Made by a program: the position numbers and the translations under genes
Assembly: GCA_027306985.1 (NCBI GenBank)
Contig: DAHUXV010000086.1
Location: 1 to 48,000 of the forward strand
DNA: 48,000 nucleotides
DNA from: Gammaproteobacteria bacterium
Lineage (GTDB): Bacteria; Pseudomonadota; Gammaproteobacteria; Steroidobacterales; Steroidobacteraceae
Direction of reading: 5' to 3'
Notes under the pieces: model-generated
The model's input: only the letters and a program-made list of their open reading frames with translations
The model's database searches: none
Told to the model about the DNA's origin: nothing
Shown: one piece after another, positions 9,383 through 18,283 of the stretch
Layout of the letters: each line of letters begins with the position of its first letter
How positions within the stretch are numbered: position 1 is the first letter of the stretch

Positions 9383-9694
9383 ATGAAGCGTCCGGCGGAT
9401 CGGTCCTTTGACACTGATAACTTCCTCGCCATCATCGTCAACCGCTGGTGTCACGGTTACACCTGCTCCTGCACCTACAGCAGTCTGTACGATCCCCTGG
9501 ACTGGGGGTTCACACAGACCGACGAGCGTTCCTGCGTCACGGCCCTCCGGCCGCATCTCTATCGCCAACTCGGACGCGGCCGCCAGCCCTCACCCGGACG
9601 CGGCATTCCTCACTGCGCACTGGGCGGTAGAGCAGGCGTTGGAAAAACTCGCGTATCCTTTTGTGTCCCACAACACCCAGGGGGCGGATTATGA
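9383..9694 (+). CDS. Short Cys-rich ORF of unknown function before mauB
   Basis: A 103-codon frame begins at ATG 9383, two bases after the permease stop, and ends in an ATGA overlap with the mauB start. Its first 60 or so residues have G/C-rich third positions like the neighbouring genes. They contain the striking run NRWCHGYTCSCTYSSLYD plus Trp, Tyr and another Cys. The remainder (Arg/Gly/Pro-rich) looks less like coding. In contrast, the next frame from about 9550 to a stop at 9710 (AHWAVEQALEKLAYPF) has coding-like composition. The real product may therefore switch frame near 9550, either a frameshifted gene or a sequence error. No family was recognised. No signal peptide is visible. Its position suggests an accessory to amine dehydrogenase production, but this is inference. 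Confidence 0.42.
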   Translation: MKRPADRSFDTDNFLAIIVNRWCHGYTCSCTYSSLYDPLDWGFTQTDERSCVTALRPHLYRQLGRGRQPSPGRGIPHCALGGRAGVGKTRVSFCVPQHPGGGL

Positions 9695-10893
9695 AGCGAA
9701 TCGCGCATGAGGCGGCCAAGGCGGCCGCCAGTGTCGGCGCGCTGTTGATCGCCGCGGCGCTCGGCGCGACGGTCTGGAGCACGGCGCGCGCCGCGGGCGC
9801 AGCCGCCCCGCCGGTGTTGCAGAGCGAGACGGCGGGCGTGACGCCCTTTGCGGGATTGACGCCGCACGAGCTTACCTACAGCACGATGGACGGCTTGACC
9901 GGCGGCGGCATCCGCATCATCGATGGGGACACGGCGAAGCTCGTCGCGAGCGTGTATTCCTCGCAATACGCGAACTTCGCGTGGGCGCCGGATCATCGCA
10001 CCCTGTACGTCTCTGAGACGTACTGGACGCTGGGCAACCGGGGCACCCGCGAGGACGTGCTGTCGATCTATGGTGGACCGACCCTGAGCAACGAAGGCGA
10101 GATCACGCTGCCGGGGCGTCTCATCTCGGATCCGAAGACGCACACGTTCGCCCTCAGTTCGGACGGACGCTACGGCTACGACTACAGCTTCCAGCCGGCG
10201 CCCGCGGTCACCGTGATCGACCTGCACTCGCGCAAGGTGGCCGCATCGGTGGAGATTCCCGGCTGCGGTCTGGTGTTTCCCTTCGGCGAGCGCGGGTTCG
10301 CCTCGCTGTGCGCGGACGGCTCGCTGGCCGTGGCCGACGTGGACGCTCAGGGTAAATACACCGTGCGACGGACGAAGCGCTTCTTCGATGTGATGCATGA
10401 CCCTGTGATGGATGAGAGCGTCGCGGACGGCCGCAGCGGCCTGGCTTTCTTCGTCACCTACGACGGCTGGGTCCACCCGGTTCAGCTTGCGGACACGCCC
10501 CGCTTCGAGAAGGCCTGGTCGCTCGAGCAGGCGGCAGGCATGTCGGCCGCCACGTCCCGCGGGGGTCAGATCACCTGGCGGCCGGGCGGGCAGGTCCCTT
10601 TCGCGTATCAGCGCTCGCGCCACCGGTTGTTCGCGCTGATGCACGAGGGACCGCCGTGGAGCTTCGAGAAACCGGGGAGCGAGATCTGGGTGCTCGATGC
10701 ACGCAGCCATCGGCTGCTGCACCGTTGGGACGTCCCGGAGTCGGCCTATCTGGTGGCGGTCACGGCGGATGCGCATCCGTTGCTTTTTGCGCTCTCGCAG
10801 AGCTGGCTGTGGGTGATGGACCCGGACAGCGGCGCGGTGCTGCGGGCGACCCAAATCCTGACGCCGGGCCTGGTCAGGGTCCGAGGTGAATGA
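9691..10893 (+). CDS. mauB: Quinoprotein amine dehydrogenase, heavy (beta-propeller) subunit
   Basis: A 400-residue periplasmic heavy chain of the methylamine/aromatic amine dehydrogenase family. The start at 9691 follows GGGGGCGG and yields a signal peptide (AASVGALLIAAALGATVW, cleavage near ARA at about residue 35). The body has the repetitive blades of a seven-bladed propeller. Family-like stretches include YVSETYWTLGNRGTREDVL (about residues 109-127) and EITLPGR. The heavy chain surrounds the TTQ-bearing light chain encoded next and helps form the substrate channel. Together they oxidise a primary amine to an aldehyde plus ammonia in the periplasm and pass electrons to a copper protein or cytochrome c. 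The next gene begins three bases after its stop. Whether the enzyme prefers methylamine or a larger amine cannot be read from this chain. Confidence 0.88.
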   Translation: MKRIAHEAAKAAASVGALLIAAALGATVWSTARAAGAAAPPVLQSETAGVTPFAGLTPHELTYSTMDGLTGGGIRIIDGDTAKLVASVYSSQYANFAWAPDHRTLYVSETYWTLGNRGTREDVLSIYGGPTLSNEGEITLPGRLISDPKTHTFALSSDGRYGYDYSFQPAPAVTVIDLHSRKVAASVEIPGCGLVFPFGERGFASLCADGSLAVADVDAQGKYTVRRTKRFFDVMHDPVMDESVADGRSGLAFFVTYDGWVHPVQLADTPRFEKAWSLEQAAGMSAATSRGGQITWRPGGQVPFAYQRSRHRLFALMHEGPPWSFEKPGSEIWVLDARSHRLLHRWDVPESAYLVAVTADAHPLLFALSQSWLWVMDPDSGAVLRATQILTPGLVRVRGE

Positions 10894-10895
10894 CC

Positions 10896-11441
10896 ATGAA
10901 GCGACTCGACGTAGACAACCTGGGCGAGCGGCTGACACGCCGCCTGGCTGGCCGGCTCTCCAGGCGCAGCGCGCTCGCGCGGCTCGGGGCTCTGCTCGTG
11001 GCGGCGCCGGCATTTCCGCTGTTGCCGGTACAGCGCGCGCGTGCGGCGGATGCGGCCCAGAGCAAGCCCAAGGGCACCGACTTCAGCCGCGCGGCGCAAA
11101 CCCACGATGATAAGGCATGCAACTACTGGCGCTATTGCGGCATCGATGGCAACCTGTGCTCGTGCTGCGGCGGCAGCATGCACTCCTGCCCGCCGGGCTC
11201 GCAGCCTTCGCCGACCTCCTGGATCGGCAGCTGCATCAACCCGGATGACGATCGCGCCTATCTGATCGCCTATCGGGACTGCTGCGGGGCCAAGGAGTGC
11301 AATCACTGCAGTTGCCTCAACACCGACCACGCGATGCCCATTTATCGGCCGCAGGCCAACAATCACGTCATCTGGTGCTTCGGCACGCAGAGCTTCGAGT
11401 ACCACTGCTCGATGGCGGTGCTGGTGGGGCTGGCGCAATGA
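10896..11441 (+). CDS. mauA: Quinoprotein amine dehydrogenase, light chain carrying TTQ
   Basis: A 181-residue precursor of the TTQ-bearing light chain. A Tat signal (SRRSALARLG, residues 22-31, then a hydrophobic run ending near RARA at 50) matches the family. With the ATG at 10896 (AGGTGA six bases upstream), the cofactor tryptophans are Trp109 (PTSWIGSC) and Trp160 (VIWCFG). They are 51 residues apart, as in methylamine dehydrogenase (Trp57/Trp108). The active-site aspartates are Asp84 (GIDGN) and Asp128 (YRDCC). The mature part has 14 cysteines; classical light chains have 12 forming six disulfides, so Cys91 and Cys135 appear to be extra. ATG 10890, overlapping the mauB stop, is an alternative start. 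The family assignment is very secure; substrate is not. Confidence 0.95.
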   Translation: MKRLDVDNLGERLTRRLAGRLSRRSALARLGALLVAAPAFPLLPVQRARAADAAQSKPKGTDFSRAAQTHDDKACNYWRYCGIDGNLCSCCGGSMHSCPPGSQPSPTSWIGSCINPDDDRAYLIAYRDCCGAKECNHCSCLNTDHAMPIYRPQANNHVIWCFGTQSFEYHCSMAVLVGLAQ

Positions 11442-11460
11442 GCCGGCGCGGACCGCGGCC

Positions 11461-11997
11461 GTGAGCATCCGGCTGGCGCTGGCGCTTGCCTCGTGCGCGC
11501 TCGCGGGCGTGGCGGCCGGGGCCGCCGGCGCGGCCGTGCCCGCCAAGCCTGCGGTGAGCCGGCTGACGGCGGTGCAGGTGGCCTATCTCACCTCCTGCGG
11601 CGGCTGTCACGGGGTCGAGGGGAGCTCGGCGCCGCACGCGGTGCCGACGCTGAGACACCTGACGGGCAGCTTCCTCTGCACGCGCCAGGGGCGGCAATTC
11701 ATCGTGCGCCTGCCCGATGTGGCCTTGAGCAGCCTCTCGGACCGGATGCTGACCCGCGTGATGAACTGGGTCGTGTTCGACCTGGGCGGCCCCGCGGCCG
11801 CCGGCCGCGGCGCCAGACCCTACACAGTCGCGGAGGTCGCACGGCTGCGACGCGAACCGCTGACGCAGACGGGGCTGACGGCCTATCGCGAGCAGGTGGT
11901 GGCGCACGTCGAGGCGCGGTGCGCGGCGCCTGCCGGGCTCAACGTCTACGGTGCGGCCTACGGCCCGGGAGTAAAATCCCCTTCGCCCAAGGGCTGA
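11461..11997 (+). CDS. Periplasmic monohaem cytochrome c
   Basis: A 178-residue secreted c-type cytochrome. A signal peptide ([20 protein letters not shown]) precedes a single haem site CGGCH (Cys46, Cys49, His50). The sixth ligand is probably a Met such as the one in [10 protein letters not shown]. The start is GTG at 11461, 19 bases after mauA. Two roles are plausible: electron acceptor of the TTQ amine dehydrogenase, or the cytochrome subunit of the molybdenum hydroxylase encoded just downstream, since three-part enzymes of that kind are known. It has only one CxxCH, so it is not a MauG-type dihaem maturation enzyme. Confidence 0.85.
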   Translation: MSIRLALALASCALAGVAAGAAGAAVPAKPAVSRLTAVQVAYLTSCGGCHGVEGSSAPHAVPTLRHLTGSFLCTRQGRQFIVRLPDVALSSLSDRMLTRVMNWVVFDLGGPAAAGRGARPYTVAEVARLRREPLTQTGLTAYREQVVAHVEARCAAPAGLNVYGAAYGPGVKSPSPKG

Positions 11998-12008
11998 TCG
12001 GAGAGTAC

Positions 12009-12479
12009 ATGCCGCTCACGCTGCGTATCAACGAGCGCTCCGTTCCCGTCGAAGCGGCGGCGGACACGCCGCTGCTGTGGGTTTTGCGTGACGAGCTGGG
12101 GCTCACCGGCACCAAATTCGGCTGCGGCATCGGGTTGTGCGGGGCATGCGTCGTCCACGTCGCGGGCCAGCCGGTGCGTACCTGCGTCACGCCGGTCGCC
12201 GCGGCGGAGGGCAAACCCATCACCACCATCGAGGGTGTCGCGCACGATCGGATCGGGCGCGTCGTGCAGTCGGCATGGCTCGCTCTCGGTGTGCCGCAGT
12301 GCGGCTATTGCCAGGCTGGCCAGATCATGAGCGTCGTGGCATTGCTGCGTAACACGCCGCAGCCTACCGACGCAGATATCGATGCCGCGATGGCAGGCAA
12401 CATCTGCCGCTGCGGAACGTACGCGCGCATCCGGGCGGCGATTCATCAGGCGGCCCGGCAGTTGCGGGAGGAGCCTTGA
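12009..12479 (+). CDS. [2Fe-2S] small subunit of a molybdenum hydroxylase
   Basis: A 156-residue subunit with two [2Fe-2S] clusters of the xanthine dehydrogenase family (IorA/CoxS-like). The N-terminal plant-ferredoxin cluster uses Cys39, Cys44, Cys47 (CGIGLCGAC) and Cys59. The C-terminal cluster uses Cys98, Cys101 (CGYC), Cys133 and Cys135 (NICRCG). It passes electrons from the molybdenum centre of the next gene product to an external acceptor, here probably a cytochrome c. It has no signal peptide of its own and would be exported folded together with its Tat-bearing partner. Its stop is overlapped by the next gene's TTG start (TTGA). Confidence 0.93.
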   Translation: MPLTLRINERSVPVEAAADTPLLWVLRDELGLTGTKFGCGIGLCGACVVHVAGQPVRTCVTPVAAAEGKPITTIEGVAHDRIGRVVQSAWLALGVPQCGYCQAGQIMSVVALLRNTPQPTDADIDAAMAGNICRCGTYARIRAAIHQAARQLREEP

Positions 12480-14779
12480 GCCCACAGCGTAACGCGGATG
12501 CACCGCACGGCCTCACGCGCCGCGAGGTGTTGAAAGGCGCGGCGGCAATGGGAGGCCTGGCGCTCTGCCTGCGTGAGTCGGGCCGGATCGTCCTCGCGAG
12601 TCAAGCTCCTGTCTACGGAGTGGCTGCCGAGCCGGGCGGCGCCGTCGACAATCCGCTGGTATTCGTGGCGATCCATCCGGACGACACGGTCACGATCACC
12701 GTGCACCGGCCGGAGATGGGGCAGGGGATCCGCACCAGCCTGGCGCTGGTGGTCGCCGATGAGCTGGAGGCGAGCTGGCCGCGGGTACGTGTGGCGCAGG
12801 CACCGGCCGATCAGGCGCGCTACGGCAACGAGGACACCGACGGCTCGCGCAGCATGCGCCATTTCTTCGAGCCCATGCGGCGTGTCGGGGCGGCCGCGCG
12901 CATGATGCTCGAGAGCGCCGCGGCGGCGCGCTGGGGCGTGCCGGTGGGCGAGGTGACGGCCGAGCACCAGGAGGTCCGGCACCACGGCAGCGACCGGCGC
13001 CTGAGCTACGGGGAGCTCGCGGCGCAAGCCGCGCGCGAGTCGGTCCCCCGCCGCGAGCAGGTGCGGCTGAAGAGTCCGGCGCAATTCCGCTACATCGGCC
13101 AGCGCAACACCCGGCTCGCCGATGGCGCGGACATCGTCTGCGGGCGCGCCGCCTACGGGATCGACACCCGCCTGGAGGGGATGTTGTATGCCGTCGTGGC
13201 GCGGCCGGCGGTGCTGGGCGGCAAGGTCGCTCACTTCGATGCCGAGGCGGCCCTCGCCGTGCCCGGCGTGGTGAAGGTGGTGGAGATCCCCTCTTATCCG
13301 CCGCCGCCGCAGGCCTATCCCCTGGGCGGCGTGGCGGTGCTCGCCCGCAACACCTGGGCGGCGATCAAAGGCCGCGAGGCATTGAAGATCCGCTGGGACG
13401 AGGGCCCGAACCGGCGCTTCGACTCGCGGCAGTTCGGCGAGGTGTTGGAGCGCGCCGTGCGCAATCCCGGCAAGGCCGTCCGCAATGACGGGGATGCGAT
13501 GGCGGCACTGCGCGGCGCGGGCCGGCGCATCGAGGCGGAGTACTACCTGCCGTTCCTGGCCCATGCGTCGATGGAGCCTCCGGCGGCGACCGCGCGCATC
13601 GTCGACGGCCGCTGCGAGGTCTGGGCGCCCGTGCAGGATCCGCAGGGTACCCGCGACCTGGTGACAGGCCTGCTCGGCATGAAGGAGGCGGACGTCACGG
13701 TGCACGTCACGCTGCTCGGCGGCGCATTCGGGCGCAAGTCGCTGGGGGATTTCGCGGGCGAGGCGGCGCTGCTCAGCAAGGCCATGGGCGGAGCGCCCGT
13801 CAGGGTCACGTGGACCCGCGAGGACGACATCCGCCACGACTACTATCAGGCCGCGGCGCTCGAGCATCTCGAGGCGGTGCTCGGCGCCGATGGCATGCCG
13901 CTGGCCTGGCTGCATCGCTCGGCGTCACCGACCGAGGACGCGACGTTCACGGCCGGCGCCGAGGGCGAGGACTCGAGCGAGTACGGCATGGGGATGATCA
14001 ATATTCCCTTCCGCATCCCCAACATCCGGCTGGAGGTTCCGGGGGTGCCCGCCTATGCGCGCATCGGCTGGTTCCGCTCGGTGTACAACATCGCGCACGG
14101 CTTCGCGATCCAGAGCTTCCTCGACGAGCTGGCGCACGCGGCAGGCCGCGATCCCCGGGAATATCAACTGGCGCTGATCGGGCCGGCGCGGCGCATCGAT
14201 CCGCGTACGCTCTCGGACCAGTGGAATTACGGTGAGTCGCCGACGCTCTACCCGCTCGACACCGGACGGCTGCGCGCCGTGATCGAGCGCGCCACGCACG
14301 AGGCGGGGTGGGGACGCTCCGTGCCCAAAGGACGGGGCCTGGGGCTCGCCGCCACCTACAGCTTCATGAGCTACGCCGCCGCGGTGATAGAGGTGGAAGT
14401 CGGTGCCGGCGGTAAGATCGCCATCCCGCGGGTGGACATCGCCTTCGACTGCGGCCCGCAGGTCAACCCCGACCGGGTCCGCGCCCAGCTCGAGGGCGCA
14501 TGCATCATGGGGCTCACCGTGGCGAAGCACGGCGAGATCACCTTCGGGGACGGGCGCGTGCTGCAATCCAACTTCGACGATTTTCCCGTGATGCGCATCT
14601 CCGAAGCGCCGCGGGACATCCGGCTGCACCTGCAGCCGGCCACTTTCGAGGTGCCGCTGGGAGGGGTCGGCGAGCCCGGCATGCCGCCGATTGCGCCGGC
14701 GCTTTGCAACGCGATCTTCGCCGCGACCGGCCGGCGCATCCGCCGGCTGCCGATCGGGCAGCAACTGAAGACATCGTGA
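12476..14779 (+). CDS. Molybdopterin-binding aldehyde dehydrogenase large subunit, Tat-exported (IorB-like)
   Basis: A 767-residue molybdenum-cofactor subunit of the isoquinoline 1-oxidoreductase / periplasmic aldehyde dehydrogenase type. The TTG start at 12476 is supported by GGGAGGAG just upstream and a coupled TTGA overlap. The N-terminus has a twin-arginine signal ([11 protein letters not shown], Arg15-Arg16). Cofactor motifs include [14 protein letters not shown] (about residues 418-431). The late GVGEPGMPP carries the catalytic Glu733. Length fits IorB (about 720-780). The enzyme hydroxylates an aldehyde or N-heterocycle with water, sending electrons through the Fe-S subunit to cytochrome c. 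Placed right after the amine dehydrogenase, it probably oxidises the aldehyde product in the periplasm (inference); N-heterocycle oxidation is the main alternative. Confidence 0.9.
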   Translation: MSPQRNADAPHGLTRREVLKGAAAMGGLALCLRESGRIVLASQAPVYGVAAEPGGAVDNPLVFVAIHPDDTVTITVHRPEMGQGIRTSLALVVADELEASWPRVRVAQAPADQARYGNEDTDGSRSMRHFFEPMRRVGAAARMMLESAAAARWGVPVGEVTAEHQEVRHHGSDRRLSYGELAAQAARESVPRREQVRLKSPAQFRYIGQRNTRLADGADIVCGRAAYGIDTRLEGMLYAVVARPAVLGGKVAHFDAEAALAVPGVVKVVEIPSYPPPPQAYPLGGVAVLARNTWAAIKGREALKIRWDEGPNRRFDSRQFGEVLERAVRNPGKAVRNDGDAMAALRGAGRRIEAEYYLPFLAHASMEPPAATARIVDGRCEVWAPVQDPQGTRDLVTGLLGMKEADVTVHVTLLGGAFGRKSLGDFAGEAALLSKAMGGAPVRVTWTREDDIRHDYYQAAALEHLEAVLGADGMPLAWLHRSASPTEDATFTAGAEGEDSSEYGMGMINIPFRIPNIRLEVPGVPAYARIGWFRSVYNIAHGFAIQSFLDELAHAAGRDPREYQLALIGPARRIDPRTLSDQWNYGESPTLYPLDTGRLRAVIERATHEAGWGRSVPKGRGLGLAATYSFMSYAAAVIEVEVGAGGKIAIPRVDIAFDCGPQVNPDRVRAQLEGACIMGLTVAKHGEITFGDGRVLQSNFDDFPVMRISEAPRDIRLHLQPATFEVPLGGVGEPGMPPIAPALCNAIFAATGRRIRRLPIGQQLKTS

Positions 14780-14790
14780 CGAATACGACA

Positions 14791-16227
14791 ATGCAGGCTA
14801 CGACAGACACGCGTCTGCTCATCGACGGTGAGCGGATGGCCGGCGCAGGTCCGGCCGAGAGGATCCTCGATCCGGCCACTGGCGAGCGCATCGCCTCCGT
14901 CCCGGAGGCCTCGGCGGAGCAGCTCCAGGCCGCGGTTGCCGCGGCCGAGGCGGCCTTCGACGGCTGGTCGCAGACGACGCCGGCGCACCGCTCCCGGGCG
15001 CTGCTCGAGATCGCCGCGCACATCGACGCCGCGGCGGAGCGCTATGCCGAGCTCGAGTCCCTCAACACCGGCAAGCCCCTCCAGGCGATGCGCGATGATG
15101 AGATGCCGTCGATCTCCGACGTGTTCCGCTTCTTCGCCGGCGCGGTGCGCGTTCAGACCGGGCCGGTGGCGGCGGAGTACGTGCGCGGCTACACCAGCAT
15201 GATCCGGCGCGATCCGGTCGGCGTGGTCGGGTCCATCGCGCCCTGGAACTACCCGATGATGATGGCGGCCTGGAAGCTCGCCCCGGCTCTCGCGGCCGGC
15301 AACACGGTGGTGCTGAAGCCCTCGGAGCAGACTCCGCTCACCATGCTCGAGCTGGCGGGCGCGCTGCGCGACATCCTCCCCAAGGGCGTCGTAAACATCG
15401 TATGCGGCCGGGGCGAGACGGTCGGCGCGCCGCTCGTGGCGCATCCCCGCGTGCGAATGGTCTCCCTGACGGGTGATGTCGCGACCGGGCAGAAGGTGCT
15501 CGCCGCGGCGGCCGGAAACCTCAAGCGCACGCACCTCGAGCTCGGCGGCAAGGCGCCGGTCATCGTCTTCGAAGATGCCGACCTGGAGGCCGTGGCGGCG
15601 GGAATGCGCGTCTACGGCTTCTACAACGCCGGCCAGGATTGCACCGCGGCCTGCCGGCTCTATGTGGCGGCAGGCGTGTACGACCGGGTGGTGGAGAGCA
15701 TCACCCAGGCAGCGCGGAGCCTCAAGGTCGGCGCGCAGAAGGAGCCTCAGGTGAACATGGGGCCGGTGATATCGGCCGACCAGCAGGCCCGTGTCGGCGG
15801 CTTCGTGGAGCGCGCGGCGTCCAGCCCGCACATGACGGTCACCACGGGCGGCCGCGCGCGGGCAGGCGGCGGGTTCTTCTACGAGCCGACCGTGATCGCC
15901 GGCGCGCGGCAGGAAGACGAGATCGTCCGCCGCGAGGTCTTCGGTCCGGTGGTGACGCTGACCCGCTTCACCGATGCCGACGAGGCGATCCGCTGGGCCA
16001 ACGACTCGGAATACGGCCTGGCCTCTTCGGTGTGGACGCGGGACGTATCCAGGGCGATGAAGGTCGCCTCGCGATTGCAGTACGGCTGTACCTGGATCAA
16101 CACGCACTTTTCCATGGCCCGGGAGATGCCGCACGGGGGCTTCAAGCGCTCGGGCTACGGCAAGGACCTGTCGATGTACGCGCTGGAGGACTACACCGTG
16201 CCGCGCCACGTGATGGTGAAGCTCTAA
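14791..16227 (+). CDS. patD: PatD-like gamma-aminobutyraldehyde dehydrogenase
   Basis: A 478-residue NAD(P)-dependent aldehyde dehydrogenase, cytoplasmic. The sequence strongly resembles E. coli PatD (YdcW), which oxidises 4-aminobutanal from putrescine to GABA. Shared stretches include [20 protein letters not shown], the NAD-site region with TGDVATGQ, the catalytic Glu in HLELGGKAP, and the nucleophile Cys284 in [12 protein letters not shown]. The C-terminus ([20 protein letters not shown]) also matches. The ATG at 14791 gives the usual length; a GTG at 14776, overlapping the previous stop, would add five residues. The family clue argues that the cluster handles an aminoaldehyde or similar aldehyde, perhaps from putrescine or a related amine. 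A relative acting on phenylacetaldehyde cannot be excluded. Confidence 0.9.
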   Translation: MQATTDTRLLIDGERMAGAGPAERILDPATGERIASVPEASAEQLQAAVAAAEAAFDGWSQTTPAHRSRALLEIAAHIDAAAERYAELESLNTGKPLQAMRDDEMPSISDVFRFFAGAVRVQTGPVAAEYVRGYTSMIRRDPVGVVGSIAPWNYPMMMAAWKLAPALAAGNTVVLKPSEQTPLTMLELAGALRDILPKGVVNIVCGRGETVGAPLVAHPRVRMVSLTGDVATGQKVLAAAAGNLKRTHLELGGKAPVIVFEDADLEAVAAGMRVYGFYNAGQDCTAACRLYVAAGVYDRVVESITQAARSLKVGAQKEPQVNMGPVISADQQARVGGFVERAASSPHMTVTTGGRARAGGGFFYEPTVIAGARQEDEIVRREVFGPVVTLTRFTDADEAIRWANDSEYGLASSVWTRDVSRAMKVASRLQYGCTWINTHFSMAREMPHGGFKRSGYGKDLSMYALEDYTVPRHVMVKL

Positions 16228-16233
16228 GACGCG

Positions 16234-18282
16234 ATGCGACCCCCTACTGCGGGAGCGGCGGCCGCGGCTCTGATGTGCGCGGCTCTGATGGCGTGTGCGC
16301 CCGCAATCGCGCGGGGTGCGAGCGCGCGCGCCGTCCATCTCGCAGCGGACGTGACTGACGCTCGAGTCGCCGCGGAGGCGGTCACGGGTCAGGACTGGCT
16401 GGTCAATGGACGCAATGAGGAGCAGCACTTCAGCCCCCTCAGGCAGGTCACCGCGGGTAACGTGCATCGACTGGGACTCGCCTGGTATCTGGATATCGAC
16501 AGTCCAATGGGGCTGGCCGCCGAGCCGATCGAGGTCGATGACGTGATCTACGTGTCGGCGCCGTTCGACCGTGTCTACGCGGTCAATGCGGTGACCGGAA
16601 AGGTAGTGTGGAGGTTCGATCCCCATGTAAGGCTCGACCGCTATCGGAACTCGTGGGCGGCCCGGACCAACCGAGGTGTCGCGGTCTGGAAGGGGAGAGT
16701 CTACGTGGGCACCGGCGACTGCCGGCTTTTGGCCCTGAACGCGGCCACGGGGGCGCAAGAGTGGCAGACGCGGGTCTGCGATGCCCGCGAAACGGGGATT
16801 ACCGGATCGCCGCGCGTTGGCGGCGGCCGCGTCTACATCGGCTACAACGGAGGTGACACCGGCGTCCGGGGATCGGTCCTTGCTGTGGATGCGGCGACTG
16901 GCAGGCATGTCTGGCGCTTCTGGACGGTGCCCGACAGCAGAAGCGGCGCGGACTCCGCCGAGCCCGCCTTGGCGATGGCTGCGAAGACCTGGTCAGGACG
17001 ACGCTGGTGGACTACGGGGGGAGCGGACGTCTGGACGGCAATCACGTACGACGCTCGCACCGACCAGGTCATTCTCGGCACTACGGCCGCGGATCCCGAC
17101 GAGCTCTACGGCGACCGCATGGATCTGAAGGACTCCGGCAGGAAGCTCTTCTCCGGATGCATCGTTGCCGTGAACGCCGCAACGGGCAGGTTGAACTGGT
17201 ATTACCAGACGAGCCCGCACACCGAGAACATGCAGATCGTGATGGCGAGCCTGCATGTCGGCGGTCGCGAGCGGTACGTCGCCATGACCGTGCCCAAGAA
17301 CGGCACCTTCTACGTGCTGGATGCTCGCACCGGCAGGCGGGTTTCGGCCAGACCGCTCGATCCGCGGATGATTCCCGTACCGGCCGCGTACGGCGGCGGC
17401 AGCACTTCCGCTGCGTTCCACAACTGGTGGCCGATGAGCTACAGCCCTATCACCGGCCTGGTCTACATCCCGGCCGCTGACGCACGCGTCCATCCGGCGC
17501 GCGGGCAGACGAGCCGGGAAGGCAAGCTCTACGCCTGGAATCCGGTCCGGCAGAGGGCGCGCTGGTCAGTCGACGAGGCGCTCCCGGTCAACAGCGGAGT
17601 TCTCGCGACCGCGGGCGGTCTGGTGTTCGCGGGACAGGGCACGGGCGAGTTCGATGCCTATGCGGCCGGCACGGGCCGCAGATTGTGGTCCATCCGCACG
17701 GGCTCGGCGATCGACGCGGTTCCGATCAGTTACGAGGTGAACGGCGAGCAGTACGTGCTGGTGCCGGTCGGCTACGGCTCGGGCTCCCGGCTGTTCGACA
17801 AAGGCAGCAACATGGGGACACCGGCATCGAAACGAGGGCCGGCGCGGCTGCTCGCCTTCAGCCTGGACGGACATCTTCCCTACCCCGTTTCGCGGGTCGC
17901 GATTCCTCCCGTGCCGCGGCCGCCCGCCGAAACGTTCGGGCGTGCCGAGGTCGAAGCGGGCGCAAGGCTCTATCAGAGATTCGTCTGCTGGGATTGTCAC
18001 GGACCCGAAGCGGACGGGGACGGGGCGTGGACGCTCCACGGCGCGATACCGGACCTGCGCTACATGCCGGCAAGCGTGCACCGGCAATTCTTCGCGATCG
18101 TCCTGGCCGGCATCGACAGGCGTCATGGCATGCCGTGCTTCGGTTGCGGCGCGGGCTTTCCGTTCCTCGATACGAAACTCACCGCCCGGCAGGCCGCGGC
18201 CATCCAGGACTACATCATCGACCGGTCCTGGAAGGCTTACCGCGCCCAACCGGGCGCCGTGCGCGGCGCGCCGAAGCGGTGA
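16234..18282 (+). CDS. PQQ-dehydrogenase-like quinohaemoprotein with altered active site
   Basis: A 682-residue secreted protein: a signal peptide (residues 1-27), an eight-bladed propeller of the PQQ alcohol dehydrogenase family, and a C-terminal cytochrome c domain (CWDCH, Cys585, Cys588, His589; probable Met ligand in RHGMPCF). It starts six bases after patD. Blade motifs are clear (AVNAVTGKVVWRF, ALNAATGAQEW, AVDAATGRHVW). Several expected active-site residues differ. The vicinal Cys-Cys normally before NRG is replaced (SWAARTNRGVAVW). The Ca-binding Glu segment reads GGDTGVRG. The usual GNGxPWN stretch reads GTTAADPDEL, and the catalytic Asp region is changed. The Trp forming the cofactor floor (GGADVW) remains. 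It may oxidise an unusual substrate, or serve as an electron carrier or a non-catalytic partner. Confidence 0.82.
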   Translation: MRPPTAGAAAAALMCAALMACAPAIARGASARAVHLAADVTDARVAAEAVTGQDWLVNGRNEEQHFSPLRQVTAGNVHRLGLAWYLDIDSPMGLAAEPIEVDDVIYVSAPFDRVYAVNAVTGKVVWRFDPHVRLDRYRNSWAARTNRGVAVWKGRVYVGTGDCRLLALNAATGAQEWQTRVCDARETGITGSPRVGGGRVYIGYNGGDTGVRGSVLAVDAATGRHVWRFWTVPDSRSGADSAEPALAMAAKTWSGRRWWTTGGADVWTAITYDARTDQVILGTTAADPDELYGDRMDLKDSGRKLFSGCIVAVNAATGRLNWYYQTSPHTENMQIVMASLHVGGRERYVAMTVPKNGTFYVLDARTGRRVSARPLDPRMIPVPAAYGGGSTSAAFHNWWPMSYSPITGLVYIPAADARVHPARGQTSREGKLYAWNPVRQRARWSVDEALPVNSGVLATAGGLVFAGQGTGEFDAYAAGTGRRLWSIRTGSAIDAVPISYEVNGEQYVLVPVGYGSGSRLFDKGSNMGTPASKRGPARLLAFSLDGHLPYPVSRVAIPPVPRPPAETFGRAEVEAGARLYQRFVCWDCHGPEADGDGAWTLHGAIPDLRYMPASVHRQFFAIVLAGIDRRHGMPCFGCGAGFPFLDTKLTARQAAAIQDYIIDRSWKAYRAQPGAVRGAPKR

Positions 18283-18283
18283 G

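Noticed and set aside
9299-9568. Minus-strand frame opposite the short Cys-rich ORF
   Set aside because: It overlaps the permease gene end and lacks recognisable features; the plus-strand frame has better codon composition.
14371-16908. Minus-strand open frame of 845 codons
   Set aside because: It is antisense to the molybdenum subunit, PatD-like enzyme and PQQ protein; no family features.
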